A stretch of DNA of 64,000 bases from Butyrivibrio sp. (GCA_015056495.1 SVGC01000008.1:62001-126000), one strand, 5' to 3'; shown: positions 1 to 10,677, counted from the first letter of the stretch. Notes: generated by a model not told the origin, from the letters alone. A program made the numbers and translations.

Positions 1-228
1 TGCAATGTCACATTTAATGAATGTGAATGTTCCGTTATCGCCTACTCCGTTGATCTTCTCAAGCTCTTTGAGTCTGTCTTCCTTGAGGGATACATCATAG
101 TAGTCATTGAGGTTGTCTATTCCAATGACGTTGCCGCCATGCTCCATAATCCTCTTGGACAGGTAAAAGCCGATGAAGCCTGCGGCTCCGGTTACAAGGT
201 ATTTGAAATTTTTATTGAAATCGTTCAC
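1..228 (-). CDS. NAD-dependent nucleotide-sugar epimerase, N-terminal part (cut by window edge)
   Basis: I translated the first 76 codons by eye; the gene runs off the left edge. The product opens with a Rossmann dinucleotide-binding motif, VTGAAGFIGFYLSKR (GxxGxxG), followed by the acidic residue and NLNDYYD segment typical of UDP-glucuronate 4-epimerase (CapI-like) extended SDR proteins. The start is GTG at 228, with a GAGAGG ribosome binding site about 9 bases upstream; no ATG is available. It would supply a UDP-uronic acid or related sugar to the glycan locus. The exact substrate cannot be decided without the C-terminal catalytic YxxxK part. Confidence 0.85.
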   Translation of the reverse strand, partial: MNDFNKNFKYLVTGAAGFIGFYLSKRIMEHGGNVIGIDNLNDYYDVSLKEDRLKELEKINGVGDNGTFTFIKCDIA

Positions 229-314
229 TTTAATAATTCCTCTCTTAATTTAAGTTCAACTTAAAGCTGTAATTATTGCATATAAATATTTGTGACCTTT
301 TGATCCTGTCATCA

Positions 315-2444
315 TTATATGCGAAAGAATACATATTTTATATAATAATACGTTTCAGGATTCATGTCATCCATGGCAAAATATTTGCCGTCGGCTATTA
401 TCGTAAGGAGGTTGTTCCCCAAAGTAAATACAGCTAATATGAGTATTGCTAGTACAAAAAGTCTGTAATTTTGTAGTCCAAATCTCTCTGCCAGATCTAA
501 TATCACTATCAACGCTGGAATCATCAGGTATATGGCAAAATCAGCCTGATATCTCTGGGATGTTCCAGCTGATAAAATATCAAGGACTATTATAATAGCT
601 CCTAATATAAAAGATACTATGCCTACAGGGATAACTGATGTCTCCTTTTTTTCAGTACCTGATTTCAAATTTTTTCCAAATATTCCAAAAGCAAACACCA
701 ATATAGGGCTCAGCGCCAGCAAGCCTCCAAGCATAGGTTCCATGTACTGATCAGCCTGCAAGGTAAGTTCAGAGTCAATTATCTTCATAAAAGGATAAGC
801 ACTGACTATGTGAAGTGGCTGTAACAGCTGGATGAACAAGCCCTCAAACAGTTTTGCAGGTGAGCTGTTGAAATTAGTCATATCATTAACTGTCAGCAGA
901 TATGTAACACCAAATTCAAAAGGATCGTCGAATCGTATGTAATTGTAATACAGAATAAAAATGCCATACACCAGGAACGGAAGGATCACGCTCAAGGTGT
1001 TTATGATACTATTTTTTCCAAGCCTGAAAAACTGACCTTCCTTGATCTCATTCCAGAAAATTGGAAATGCAAGGAATACCATAAATGCATATTGCGGGCG
1101 GCATCCGATTGTCAGAGCCAGTAAAACCGCACCTGTAATGAGGTAAAGTCTGCTAAGATGCTCTTCATCACCTGCTTTTAACCACAAAGTGATTCCTGCA
1201 AGACCAAGCATCATACCACATATAGCAGGCATGGAATAGGTGGTACCAAAGGCTGTCAGATACAAGGTTCCTGTGCCAAAGGCAAGGACAGCTGACAAAA
1301 GCAGATATACTCCAAAGCTGGTCTTTTTAAAAAATCTTTTTGCAACCACATATACAAATCTAAAGGATAATAGAACATACACCAAAGCACAGAACAGAAC
1401 CGCAATCCAGGTCTGAAGCACCTTACCGGTCACAAGTTCTACCGGCAGGAAAAACAAAAGCTCAGGAGTAATTCCAAAATACACATAGTAATGACCTTTG
1501 TAGTATGAAAAATCAGGCAAAACAGGCTCATCATTGACTATTGATTCAATTGACCTGTTTATATAGTCATATGGATTGTCCATCTCCTGCAAAAACTCAG
1601 GTGGTTCAGATGTCATCTCCAAATGGCCATCTATGATATTCTTGGCAAGTTCCTCGTACTGCTTGCTGTGAATGCCTATGCCATTCCAATTGTCATAAGG
1701 CTTGGCAGATACTGCAGCAAAAAAAGTAACGAGTAGCTGAAGTGCAATAAATAAAACTGCAATGATCAGCTGTCTTCTTTTTTTCAGATCAAGTACTTCT
1801 CTATATACAAAAGATCCCGGTCTAAAGCATAAAATAAGAAGTTCGAGAATGATCAGCACCGCAAATCTAATGCATCTAAAGTTGAATGGGACAGATGAAT
1901 TCAAGGCAAGATTGGAAATGCGTACAAACTCACCATTTTCCAGTATGATGTTGACTCTGACACCTCTGCACAGGCCATCTGTATAGAGTCTGATATATGA
2001 GCTAGGCTCTATGCCTTTTATAACTTCAGTCAGTGGCATCGGATGATAATTAAAATGACCTTCATCAGTTACATTAACTTCAATCGTAATAGCAGTGCCA
2101 TTTTCAGCATCAATATATCCGTCACCAGCTACTCCATCAACGTGTTCCTGCACCTCAAGAGCATCCTCGCCAATGAAATATGCCTTAGACATATCAAGAT
2201 GTATATTCTTAACATCACCTTCAAAGCCAACCAGCTCTACATAAGCATTTTCAGCATCTGCCACCTGGTAAACGCCATCTGATACTTGCGTAAAGCCTTC
2301 ACCTATAATCGTATCGTACTCAAGATCTTTGTCATAAGTTTTGGATTCCCAATACCTATAGTTAAAAAAGAAGATCTCAAGTACCAAAGCTATAACCAGA
2401 ATAACAATTGATTTCTTTGCAAGCCTTATCAATTCACTCTTCAC
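315..2444 (-). CDS. Large polytopic membrane protein, GT-C-like (glycosyltransferase candidate)
   Basis: This is a 709-aa protein. One N-terminal membrane helix (about residues 11-28) precedes an extracytoplasmic beta-rich region to about residue 190. At least ten hydrophobic helices follow. A short acidic motif after the second cluster (AKPYDNWNGIGIHSKQY) resembles the first-loop acidic site of GT-C lipid-sugar-dependent transferases. The start is GTG at 2444 behind GGGGAATTGTT. It lies 43 bases downstream of rfbG in the same direction, so it is probably part of the glycan operon and could attach a sugar on the outer face of the membrane. No family name is certain. Confidence 0.7.
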   Translation of the reverse strand: MKSELIRLAKKSIVILVIALVLEIFFFNYRYWESKTYDKDLEYDTIIGEGFTQVSDGVYQVADAENAYVELVGFEGDVKNIHLDMSKAYFIGEDALEVQEHVDGVAGDGYIDAENGTAITIEVNVTDEGHFNYHPMPLTEVIKGIEPSSYIRLYTDGLCRGVRVNIILENGEFVRISNLALNSSVPFNFRCIRFAVLIILELLILCFRPGSFVYREVLDLKKRRQLIIAVLFIALQLLVTFFAAVSAKPYDNWNGIGIHSKQYEELAKNIIDGHLEMTSEPPEFLQEMDNPYDYINRSIESIVNDEPVLPDFSYYKGHYYVYFGITPELLFFLPVELVTGKVLQTWIAVLFCALVYVLLSFRFVYVVAKRFFKKTSFGVYLLLSAVLAFGTGTLYLTAFGTTYSMPAICGMMLGLAGITLWLKAGDEEHLSRLYLITGAVLLALTIGCRPQYAFMVFLAFPIFWNEIKEGQFFRLGKNSIINTLSVILPFLVYGIFILYYNYIRFDDPFEFGVTYLLTVNDMTNFNSSPAKLFEGLFIQLLQPLHIVSAYPFMKIIDSELTLQADQYMEPMLGGLLALSPILVFAFGIFGKNLKSGTEKKETSVIPVGIVSFILGAIIIVLDILSAGTSQRYQADFAIYLMIPALIVILDLAERFGLQNYRLFVLAILILAVFTLGNNLLTIIADGKYFAMDDMNPETYYYIKYVFFRI

Positions 2445-2487
2445 AACAATTCCCCATTCACTTTTTTCATCAAGAACTCATAAAATT

Positions 2488-3630
2488 TTACGCTCTCAGA
2501 AACTCCTCAATCTCTTTATCCATTACTGCAGGGATGTCTCCGCCATTAAAATAACAGTCGGTCCACTCAACTATTTTTTCAATAGCCTCATCTATATGCC
2601 AGTGAGGTGCCCATCCAAAGGTAGCTTTAATCTTGGAGCAGTCGAGCTTCAAAAATCCTGCTTCGTGAGGGCCATGGTCACAGACATTCTTCCAGGATGC
2701 TCTGACAGCCTTGTCATTTTCTTCATAGAAGCCATTCCACTTTTCACAGAACAGATCTACAAGCTGTCCGGTAGTCACGCAGTCGCAGTCATCAGGACCT
2801 ACGTTGTAATTGCCTGCAAAAGAAGCATCTTCATACTGAGCTGCTGCCAGCATCAGATAACAATAAACCGGCTCAAGTACAAACTGGAAAGGCCTTGTGG
2901 AATAAGGATTTCTAACGATTATCTCCTCTGCCTTTTCCATAGATCTGACGCAGTCAGGAATGATCCTGTCATTGGCAAAATCGCCGCCACCGATGACGTT
3001 ACCGGCTCTGGCGGTAGAAATAGCGCACTTACGTGCATTTTCATCAGCCTCATTAAAAAATGAATTCTTATAGCTTGATGTTACAAGCTCTGAGCATGAC
3101 TTTGAATTGGAATAAGGGTCATAGCCGTTGATCTCTTCATTTTCTCTGTATCCCCAGCTCCACTCTTTGTTGAGATATACTTTATCAGTAGTCACGTTTA
3201 CAAAAGACTTTACGGACTTGGTATTTCTAACGCATTCAAGGACATTCACTGTTCCCATGACGTTAGTCTCGTATGTATAAACAGGACTCTTGTAGGAATC
3301 ACGGACAATAGGCTGAGCTGCCATGTGGATGACTATCTCAGGCTGCGCCTCGTCAAAAACCTTCTGCATGTGAGCCAGGTCTCTGATATCACCTACAACA
3401 GATGTCATGTATTTTTCCACATCAGCCAGCTTGAAGAGACTTGGTTTTCCACAATCTGTTGTGCACGCCTCATCCATTCCGTTATCTCCAGCTTCAAGGG
3501 CATAACCTGTAACAATAGCACCAGCTCCTATAAGCATTCTGCACATCCAGGTTCCTTTAAAACCAGTATGGCCTGTTACCAAAACCTTTTTTCCCTTATA
3601 AAAATCCATTGAAAAATCGTATTTTGACAT
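2488..3630 (-). CDS. rfbG: CDP-glucose 4,6-dehydratase
   Basis: RfbG converts CDP-D-glucose to CDP-4-keto-6-deoxy-D-glucose. The 380-aa product has normal family length, an N-terminal VTGHTGFKGTWMC NAD-binding motif typical of RfbG (GHTGFKG), and the SDR active-site region around VTTDKVYLNKEW and GYDPYSNSKS. It acts after RfbF (13282-14052) and before RfbH (17428-18771), both in this window though scattered over 15 kb. The gene is preceded by a palindromic repeat at 3655-3721 that also precedes rfbF. High certainty for the reaction; the final sugar is not determined. Confidence 0.93.
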   Translation of the reverse strand: MSKYDFSMDFYKGKKVLVTGHTGFKGTWMCRMLIGAGAIVTGYALEAGDNGMDEACTTDCGKPSLFKLADVEKYMTSVVGDIRDLAHMQKVFDEAQPEIVIHMAAQPIVRDSYKSPVYTYETNVMGTVNVLECVRNTKSVKSFVNVTTDKVYLNKEWSWGYRENEEINGYDPYSNSKSCSELVTSSYKNSFFNEADENARKCAISTARAGNVIGGGDFANDRIIPDCVRSMEKAEEIIVRNPYSTRPFQFVLEPVYCYLMLAAAQYEDASFAGNYNVGPDDCDCVTTGQLVDLFCEKWNGFYEENDKAVRASWKNVCDHGPHEAGFLKLDCSKIKATFGWAPHWHIDEAIEKIVEWTDCYFNGGDIPAVMDKEIEEFLRA

Positions 3631-3654
3631 TGTTTAATACCTCAAATAATATTT

Positions 3655-3721
3655 TGACCCTAGAGGACGGGGTCATGGGGTCATTTTTGAAAAAATGAAC
3701 CGCTGTCCCCGCCCCAGGTCC
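3655..3721. repeat. Palindromic repeat, copy 1 (upstream of rfbG)
   Basis: This is an imperfect 67-base palindrome with arms rich in GGGGAC/GTCCCC and a central CATTTTT/AAAAATG turn. It lies between the GT2 gene and rfbG. Copy 2 at 14071-14138 is nearly the same sequence in the opposite orientation. It could fold into a long hairpin in the transcript and act as an mRNA processing or attenuation element, or be a REP/MITE-like mobile repeat. Confidence 0.85.
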
Positions 3722-3724
3722 ATT

Positions 3725-4666
3725 TTAGTCGAAGTTGATGCGACGCTCTTCTACGACGATTGGTCGGTTGATAGCTCTGGTATTGATGTTCAGGATGTAC
3801 TCGCCAACAAGACCAGTAAATGAGAGCTGGACAGCGCCGATGAGGAACATACCAATGATCATTGGTGCGTAACCAGCGTGGAAGCTGTACCAGTGAGTAA
3901 GCTTGAGCACCAAATATACAAGAGCTACGATTACATCAATAAATCCGATTACAAAACCTGCTAATGTTGCAAGACGCAGACCTACTTTGGTGTAGGAAGT
4001 AATGCTGAGCATTGCAGCGTCATAGAGTGTATAAAAATTATTATGAGTCTTTCCGGCTCTTCTCTTTGGCTGCTCATATTCAACGAGCTTTAAGTTAAAG
4101 CCTGAGCCGTACTCTGCAACGATTCCTCGAATAAATGGTACAGGATCGTGGAGTTCTCTCATAAGCTGGATAAAAGTCTTATCGTATAAACCAAAACCTG
4201 TAAAATGCTCGATCATCTGAACTGATGACATATGCTTTATCATCTTGTAGTAGATAGTTCTAAGGAAATAGATAAAACCATTTTCCTTACTTGTAGACTT
4301 AACGCAGCTGACTACTCTATGACCTTTTTCCCATTCATGTACCAGTACAGGTATCATCTCAACCGGATCCTGGAAGTCTGCGCACACTGGAATGACGCAG
4401 TCGCCATCAAGTGAACACATGCCATGGAATGGTGAATTGAACTGACCAAAGTTAGTCACATTAAAAATGGCCTTGATCTTTTTATTGCCAGCGCAGAGAG
4501 CTTCAAGCTTGTCTCTTGTGCCATCTGTTGATGCATTGTCGATAAAGGCAATCTCATAATCATACTGTGGAAGGTCTTTAACAATGACATCCTCAACAGC
4601 CTTGCTGATTGCTTCTACATTTTCCACTTCGTTGTAACATGGTATTAAAATACTAATCTTTTTCAT
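3725..4666 (-). CDS. GT2 family glycosyltransferase, DPM1/GtrB-like with two C-terminal helices
   Basis: The 313-aa product has an N-terminal GT-A fold with SILIPCYNEVENV, the nucleotide-sugar DNASTDGT motif near residue 45 and a VCADFQDP metal-site region near residue 95. Two membrane helices near residues 230-290 end in the GEYILNIN segment typical of undecaprenyl-phosphate sugar synthases. It probably transfers glucose or a related sugar to undecaprenyl phosphate on the cytoplasmic face, feeding the GT-C-like proteins nearby. The ATG start is preceded by GAGGATTTTATT. The donor sugar is unknown. Confidence 0.85.
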   Translation of the reverse strand: MKKISILIPCYNEVENVEAISKAVEDVIVKDLPQYDYEIAFIDNASTDGTRDKLEALCAGNKKIKAIFNVTNFGQFNSPFHGMCSLDGDCVIPVCADFQDPVEMIPVLVHEWEKGHRVVSCVKSTSKENGFIYFLRTIYYKMIKHMSSVQMIEHFTGFGLYDKTFIQLMRELHDPVPFIRGIVAEYGSGFNLKLVEYEQPKRRAGKTHNNFYTLYDAAMLSITSYTKVGLRLATLAGFVIGFIDVIVALVYLVLKLTHWYSFHAGYAPMIIGMFLIGAVQLSFTGLVGEYILNINTRAINRPIVVEERRINFD

Positions 4667-4702
4667 AATAAAATCCTCTGTTCAAATTAAAAAAGTATTA
4701 AT

Positions 4703-5965
4703 TTACTTGTTTTCGTTAATTTCCTTACTTTTCATACCAAAGAACATAACTATCAAAAATCTTGCAGAATTGATGATCAATAGTCCCCACGCAATGCCCC
4801 AGAGTCCAATAAAATATGTCATAGGAACTACAACTATCAAGAACAATACTGCATAAATTATGCTAATAACAAGTTGCAATTTCTCGCCAGTCATCTTCAA
4901 TATAATGACCATAAGTGAACCAGATATAAAATATAACACCTGACCTAAATTGGCAACAAAAAAATATTCCTTCGCTGTATCAAACACTTCCGGATACATT
5001 AGCTTTACAAAAATATAAGATACAACTGTGCTTCCAATGGCAGCGACCAGTGCCAAGCCAGCCAATGCTGCAGATATAATAGCTAGCCTTTTTTTATTTA
5101 ATTTCAGATCATAACCAGTTAAATAGCTGATGATAACACCATTTAGCGGAGCTGTAAGCATAGCTACCATCTTGCCAACAAGAGTAGCAGTATAAAAAGT
5201 AACAACCTCACTGGCACCAACAAACCATCTCACCAGCACTCTGTCAGAGTTAAGTACTATATTGGCGACAAGGTTAGACCCAGAAAGCATAAATGCTGAT
5301 CTGATATTCTCAGAATAGTCAGCAGACTTCTCTGTAAAAGGGCTCCTGAGAATCTTCCCGTTAAATATGACAAACAGCACGCCCAGAACTTCGCCCATAA
5401 GTATAGGTATAGACCAGGCTCCATTTATAAGGCTTTCTCCCTTGGCATTTACTCCGATAGCTGAAACACCAAGTCCTGTAAATCTGCCTATCAGCGTACC
5501 CGCCGCATAGCCGACAGCAACTATCATAAAGAATATGAAATACTCTTTAAACCTGATAGTCATCCTGAACTCTACATCACTATAATATCGCACAACTGTG
5601 AAAATCATGAGAATAAAGAGCTGGATATAATTGGTCACTCCAAGATTGCCCACCGCAATAAGGGCTCCAGCACTTACAACAACTGATATTACAAAAATGA
5701 TCACCAAAAATGTGTTGTAATCGCCATTGGCGTGAGTTCTCTCACTCTTAGCCACCATTCGTGAATAGCTAGCTCCGGTACCAAAGCTGGCACCCATTAT
5801 AGATACAATAGAAAGCAGATATAGCACATTTCCTGCTATATCTGCACCCCACATTTTATTCATCATTGGATATACAAGGAGCTGCAACACTCCGTTGTAT
5901 ATCATTACTGCTAAGATGCTGTATATAAAATCTTTTGATGCTGATCTTAATAACTTATTTTTCAT
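4703..5965 (-). CDS. Wzx-type polysaccharide flippase (PST/MATE superfamily)
   Basis: The 420-aa product has about twelve hydrophobic helices, opening with SKDFIYSILAVMIYNGVLQLLVYPMMNK in the usual flippase arrangement (an amphipathic start, then helix 1 and a conserved G/P region). It probably flips undecaprenyl-linked repeat units. The reading frame is open upstream to a TTG at 6001, but ATG at 5965 has AAAGG five bases upstream and begins MKNKLL, so I chose it. Sits between the GT2 gene and the FAD oxidoreductase. A remnant resembling a second flippase lies at 19874-20026. Confidence 0.82.
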   Translation of the reverse strand: MKNKLLRSASKDFIYSILAVMIYNGVLQLLVYPMMNKMWGADIAGNVLYLLSIVSIMGASFGTGASYSRMVAKSERTHANGDYNTFLVIIFVISVVVSAGALIAVGNLGVTNYIQLFILMIFTVVRYYSDVEFRMTIRFKEYFIFFMIVAVGYAAGTLIGRFTGLGVSAIGVNAKGESLINGAWSIPILMGEVLGVLFVIFNGKILRSPFTEKSADYSENIRSAFMLSGSNLVANIVLNSDRVLVRWFVGASEVVTFYTATLVGKMVAMLTAPLNGVIISYLTGYDLKLNKKRLAIISAALAGLALVAAIGSTVVSYIFVKLMYPEVFDTAKEYFFVANLGQVLYFISGSLMVIILKMTGEKLQLVISIIYAVLFLIVVVPMTYFIGLWGIAWGLLIINSARFLIVMFFGMKSKEINENK

Positions 5966-6035
5966 AATACCTTTATATAAAGAAAGCTGTGCGCCAAGCA
6001 ATCAGCGCAACAGCCACTTATTTCTTTCTAATAGG

Positions 6036-7607
6036 TTAATCAACTTCCACTTCGTCGTTAGACTCTTCTTCATGATATTCCTGCTCAGTATTGACGCTCC
6101 ATACAGCAGATCTATCATTGGAATCAGCAAGGATGGCCTTAACTGTTTCGAATGAAGTGCACATTGAATGGTCAATGTTGTTGTATCTGTGCTGACCGTT
6201 TCTACCAACGCAGAACAGGTTATCAATGCTGTTAAGATATTCAACCAGCTTGTCCATCTCATCATATGTATCAAAGTAAGCAGGATAAGCTTTCTTAACA
6301 CGTTCAACGTGAGAATCTATAACTTCGTTTTCATTATCTATAAGTTTTAATGTAACCATTTCCTTGATAGCCATCTTAGCGAAGTCTTCATCAGTCATGC
6401 TCCACATTGAATCGCCTTCGTTACAGAAGTACTCAAGTCCGATCCAAACAGTGTTCTCAAGGTCTTTTACAAGATATGGAGACCAGTTGTTGTATATCTG
6501 GAAACGTCCCATGGTTACGCTTCTATCATGTACATATACCCAGTTATCCGGAACTATGTTACCGATAGTCTTGATCTTAGTGAGATTCTTGAGGTTCAGG
6601 TGAGGAATAAGAACACCTACTGTCATATAATCTCTGTAAGGAAGACCTGCTGCAATTCTTGCAGGGTCTGCAGGAACATCATTCATACCGCCAACAAGGT
6701 CCTTAATTGGCATTGATGAGATGAGGATATCTCCATCCATAGTAAGTGTCATACCATGCTGTTCGTATGTAACTCCTACGATATGGTTACCATCTTTTCT
6801 GACACCGACTACCTTAGAGCCTGTCAGCACCTTTCCACCAAGATGTCTTACCTTTTCAGCAGTAACATCCCAGAGCTGACCAGGTCCAAGCTTTGGATAG
6901 CTGAACTCTTCAATAAGTGAAGTCTCAACCTTGCCGCTCTTCTTTCCAGTCTTCTTCTGAATAGCATTCTTAAGAACTGCCATTACGGATACGCCCTTAA
7001 CACGCTGCGCTCCCCAGGATGGGTCAATCTGACTTGGATGTCTGCCCCAAAGATTTTCTGTATAGTGTTCAAAAAACATTGAGTAGAGCTTTTTACCAAA
7101 TCTATTGATATAAAAGTCCTCAAGTGATTTTTCTTTTCTCTTAAAAATAGCTGCCTTAACATAGCTACATCCTGCAACTATTGTTGTACCAAGGCCCATA
7201 TTCTTGAAAGTCTCAGGCTTTAATGAAATAGGGTAATCAAAGAATTTACCATTAAAGAATATCCTTGATACTCTCTGTCTCTTAAGCATGACTCTGTCAG
7301 TTTTCTCCGGATCAGGACCACCTGCCTTAAGAGTAGCTTTTCTCTCAAGCTTTAAGTCGTCATAGGATGGTGCACCCTGAGTAGGAAGCATCTCATTCCA
7401 CCATGCATTAACTTCAGGCACCTTGGAGAAAAATCTATGACCGCCCATATCCATGCGGTTGCCTTTATAATCAACAGTTCTTGAGATACCACCGAATTTA
7501 TCAGTTTCTTCAAAAACTACAACTTCAATATCTTTTCCCTTGGTTAAGAGCTCGTAAGCCGCTGTAAGTCCAGCAGGGCCCGCTCCAACTATAAGCACTC
7601 TTTTCAT
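6036..7607 (-). CDS. FAD-dependent oxidoreductase, UDP-galactopyranose-mutase / protoporphyrinogen-oxidase-like
   Basis: The 523-aa product begins with the dinucleotide-binding motif [17 protein letters not shown] (residues 4-20), then [13 protein letters not shown] and a GGHRFFSK segment typical of flavin amine-oxidase/UGM-like enzymes. A late [14 protein letters not shown] stretch is shared by NAD(P)/FAD proteins found in glycan clusters. A role in sugar ring isomerisation or redox modification is plausible but unproven; true UGM is shorter (about 370-400 aa). It lies 70 bases upstream of the flippase in the same direction and ends in an acidic tail. Confidence 0.75.
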   Translation of the reverse strand: MKRVLIVGAGPAGLTAAYELLTKGKDIEVVVFEETDKFGGISRTVDYKGNRMDMGGHRFFSKVPEVNAWWNEMLPTQGAPSYDDLKLERKATLKAGGPDPEKTDRVMLKRQRVSRIFFNGKFFDYPISLKPETFKNMGLGTTIVAGCSYVKAAIFKRKEKSLEDFYINRFGKKLYSMFFEHYTENLWGRHPSQIDPSWGAQRVKGVSVMAVLKNAIQKKTGKKSGKVETSLIEEFSYPKLGPGQLWDVTAEKVRHLGGKVLTGSKVVGVRKDGNHIVGVTYEQHGMTLTMDGDILISSMPIKDLVGGMNDVPADPARIAAGLPYRDYMTVGVLIPHLNLKNLTKIKTIGNIVPDNWVYVHDRSVTMGRFQIYNNWSPYLVKDLENTVWIGLEYFCNEGDSMWSMTDEDFAKMAIKEMVTLKLIDNENEVIDSHVERVKKAYPAYFDTYDEMDKLVEYLNSIDNLFCVGRNGQHRYNNIDHSMCTSFETVKAILADSNDRSAVWSVNTEQEYHEEESNDEVEVD

Positions 7608-7666
7608 ATCTCTGCTCCCACTATAAAATAAGGTTAAATGCTATTGTATTTTATCATGCTTCTATT

Positions 7667-9142
7667 TTAATGTCTAATTAGAGGTTTCCATTTTACATAT
7701 TTAAATATTTCCAAAAATAGAACCAAGAAAAACAGACCCATTCCATATGCCATATACCTTGGCTGAGGAAAAATCGTTGCACCTACAGACACTGAATTGA
7801 TCAGTATACCCATCAAGATTATTTCAGCCAAAAGTACAATATCATATTCCTTATCATCATTAGCTCTGCTGTATTTATATATCACAACAAGTCCTGCCAA
7901 ATAGATCAGATATAGGGCAAAAGATATTGCAACCATCATAAGGCTCGTAGCTCTACAATTGGAATATACCAATCCTTTTACAATGTTATAAAAAACAACC
8001 TGCACAAGTCCAATACTCGGATGCTTTATCAGTGCATCGATTATGACGCCCTGGACCTCATCACTTATGACAACAGATTCCGGGTAATCAGCAGAATAGT
8101 TCTCAGCCACGTACTCATCCACCATTGGCATCATTATATTATAGCCAATTACATCATAGCTATCTGCATAATGCTCTGTAATATCCAGCCAGTTCATGTC
8201 AGCTGTAGTATTTTTCAGAAGGAGTCCCTCTTCATCACAAACAGCGATCATATCAAGAAATAATTGTCTTATGCCTTCATCTGAAATATACTCAGCATAG
8301 CTCTCATTCGCCGCATACATCAGCGTACAAAAGGCTGCCTTGTTATTTCCTGTATGAGTGATCCAAGCTCCTCGATGTACATAATTGTATGTACAGTCCA
8401 TAAGATTTGAAGCTGTCACAACAACAACCATCGCTATCATGGTGATAAAAAAGCTCTTTATGCTTCGGGATTTCTTAAAAAGAATGTCATGTAAAAATGA
8501 CATTGCCAACATCATCAGAACAGTAATAAGCATCTGCTTTCTTATAGATATCAATACCAAAATAAGCAAAAGAAGGGTAATAAAATACCTATTCCAAAAC
8601 CTGTTTCTGATATATGTCAGTGCATCTTCTTTACCCGCCTGACTCTTGCGTCTTGCTGCATTATCCTCATACCACTGCCACAGGACTACGCAAAATATCA
8701 CATACAATGGCATAGCCAGACTCTCAGTCAGTATAGTCTCAGAATACATCGAGCCTCGGTTAGCTATAAAACGATTTATGCAGCTTACTGCTATTTGAAA
8801 AAAAGCTGCTACATAACTGTAGATCACTCCGTATTTATAAACCACTCTGCCAACATAATAAGCCGCGAAAGTCCAAAGCATGCTCTGCAGGATCACTGCA
8901 ACAGTCAGATAAAACGGAAGTCCATATAACTGGATGCTTTCTCCAAATATAGTTCTCAGCATCAGCAAAAAAAGCGGATATACAGGCTCTCTTGTAATAT
9001 CCATCGATATGTAGCTAGGACTATCTGCCGCTATTACCGGTCCGTCTATAAGGCCGATGGCCATATAAAAAGCCGCTGCCAATAGCGCTATGATAGCTAG
9101 ATGCTTTTTCTCAATATTACTATCTATCCTATTCAAAATCAT
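7667..9142 (-). CDS. Polytopic membrane protein, GT39/GT-C-like
   Basis: The 491-aa product has about ten hydrophobic helices. After helix 1 comes AADSPSYISMDITREPVYP, an acidic loop-1 motif in the position where GT-C enzymes (ArnT/PMT type) carry their catalytic aspartate. A soluble stretch at about 265-370 precedes the last helices. It overlaps the next upstream gene by four bases (9139-9142), which indicates translational coupling. Probably a lipid-linked-sugar transferase of the glycan pathway; no close named family is claimed. Confidence 0.68.
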   Translation of the reverse strand: MILNRIDSNIEKKHLAIIALLAAAFYMAIGLIDGPVIAADSPSYISMDITREPVYPLFLLMLRTIFGESIQLYGLPFYLTVAVILQSMLWTFAAYYVGRVVYKYGVIYSYVAAFFQIAVSCINRFIANRGSMYSETILTESLAMPLYVIFCVVLWQWYEDNAARRKSQAGKEDALTYIRNRFWNRYFITLLLLILVLISIRKQMLITVLMMLAMSFLHDILFKKSRSIKSFFITMIAMVVVVTASNLMDCTYNYVHRGAWITHTGNNKAAFCTLMYAANESYAEYISDEGIRQLFLDMIAVCDEEGLLLKNTTADMNWLDITEHYADSYDVIGYNIMMPMVDEYVAENYSADYPESVVISDEVQGVIIDALIKHPSIGLVQVVFYNIVKGLVYSNCRATSLMMVAISFALYLIYLAGLVVIYKYSRANDDKEYDIVLLAEIILMGILINSVSVGATIFPQPRYMAYGMGLFFLVLFLEIFKYVKWKPLIRH

Positions 9143-10677
9143 TCACCTAATACCACAGAGTTTTTGCCATAATACTCAGCAATTGCCTGGTTGGTCCAAT
9201 CATCCACACTAACTGTAATATCTGAATGGAATAACAACTCCGGCTGATATTTATGCTGATCTATTACTACGTCAGAAATATCAGCATTCTCCAGTAGTTC
9301 AAGTCTAGCTTTATTCTCAGCACTATAGCCTGCTGCCGTTCCACTTGCTATTTCATTTAAAGCCTCGGTTCCCACAAACAGATTCCTGTCAGGAATCACG
9401 CACAAAATACAAAAGCAGACGTACATAGCAATTGCTGATACAAATATTCTGTGGCTTGTCTTAGAATCAACATTTTTTATCTCTATAAATTTGCTAGCAA
9501 AGCCAACAAAATAACCAATCGCAAGCTCCATCAGCAGTACATACTGTATCCAGAATATACACTGGATCCTGCCAGCACTGATATTACCTGTAGCATACAA
9601 TGCAGGCGTAATAGTAGCTGCATTAAAGCTCAGTAAAAATATAACAATGATCAGTGGAAATCTAAAGGCAGAGCCCTTATCTTTAACAGCTCTCCACCAT
9701 AAGGGAATTGAAATAATAAACAATCCACATACAGCCCAGTTTGTCCACTCTGACATAGCAACGCTAAAAACATAGTAATAAGAAATAAGCACTGCCTTAA
9801 TAGGACTAAATCCACCAAGGTCTGATTCTCTAAGGGCATTTCCCGGTGCCACTACGCTGATCACAAATCCTATGAAAAAGACTATAGCCGGAAGTACATT
9901 GTACACACTTCCCTTTGTCAATCTGGCCATATACTTATCCTTCAGATAGCTCCATGGGTCAGTTTCAATCTTTGAACTGCCTGCATTACCTTTTTTAGCA
10001 GAAAAACAAATAAATACAATCCCAACTATCACTAATATAAAGCTAAAAATTCCGCAAATAATAGCAGTAAGATAATTCGCTCCTCCCAGAAGGAAAGCCA
10101 GCACTGCTGCAATAATCATGTTACATACGATTTTGGAAACTGTTTTTTCAAACATATTGGAAATAGCAATTCCCATAAACAAATAAGCTAGTCCCTGTAA
10201 AAATGTATAGTAGATGGTGCTGTTATACCAGTACAGTCCCTCCACACGGACCATGCCCTCAGGCATGCATTGAAATATAATAAATAAAGTCAAGAGACCG
10301 ACACTTAATATCCTATTCTTGTCCAAGCCAAATACTTTAACGCATAGCTGATACATGAAGTAAAGAATGCCACAGCTAAGCATTGCCATTCCAAGTATTG
10401 TCACTATAAAATATCCTCTACCTCCTACTATCATAGGGGTAAAAGACATAAGGAATACTCCGGTGTAATTGCCCTGCCAGGTATTGTACATAGTTGCTAC
10501 TCTGTTAAAAACAGCGCCCATTACCTCAGCGAAGCTGCCGCCATTTACATATATCTGATAGGATGCCTTGGCAAAAGAGTAATCATCTGCCGAAGGGAAG
10601 TTGTAAAAAGAAAGAAGTAGTATAGGGAAGATAGACACCGTAAATAATAAATACTTCATATGTGCTTTTAATTTCAT
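9139..10677 (-). CDS. Polytopic membrane protein, DUF6056-like
   Basis: The 512-aa product has about twelve helices and an FPSADDYSF motif just after helix 1, followed by a YNTWQGNYTG loop. To my recollection this arrangement defines DUF6056-type proteins found in Firmicute surface-glycan loci, which look like GT-C transferases. The frame is open upstream to 10752, overlapping the WecG-like gene. ATG at 10677 has an AAGGGAACG ribosome binding site and removes the overlap, so I chose it. The last four bases overlap the following gene. Confidence 0.68.
   Translation of the reverse strand: MKLKAHMKYLLFTVSIFPILLLSFYNFPSADDYSFAKASYQIYVNGGSFAEVMGAVFNRVATMYNTWQGNYTGVFLMSFTPMIVGGRGYFIVTILGMAMLSCGILYFMYQLCVKVFGLDKNRILSVGLLTLFIIFQCMPEGMVRVEGLYWYNSTIYYTFLQGLAYLFMGIAISNMFEKTVSKIVCNMIIAAVLAFLLGGANYLTAIICGIFSFILVIVGIVFICFSAKKGNAGSSKIETDPWSYLKDKYMARLTKGSVYNVLPAIVFFIGFVISVVAPGNALRESDLGGFSPIKAVLISYYYVFSVAMSEWTNWAVCGLFIISIPLWWRAVKDKGSAFRFPLIIVIFLLSFNAATITPALYATGNISAGRIQCIFWIQYVLLMELAIGYFVGFASKFIEIKNVDSKTSHRIFVSAIAMYVCFCILCVIPDRNLFVGTEALNEIASGTAAGYSAENKARLELLENADISDVVIDQHKYQPELLFHSDITVSVDDWTNQAIAEYYGKNSVVLGE

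Noticed and set aside
5966..6001. TTG start at 6001 for the flippase
   Set aside because: ATG at 5965 has a properly spaced AAAGG and a normal flippase N-terminus.
6036..7607. Naming the FAD protein as UDP-galactopyranose mutase (glf)
   Set aside because: The protein is over 100 residues longer than typical Glf and I cannot see the Glf-specific active-site set, so only a related-family call is made.
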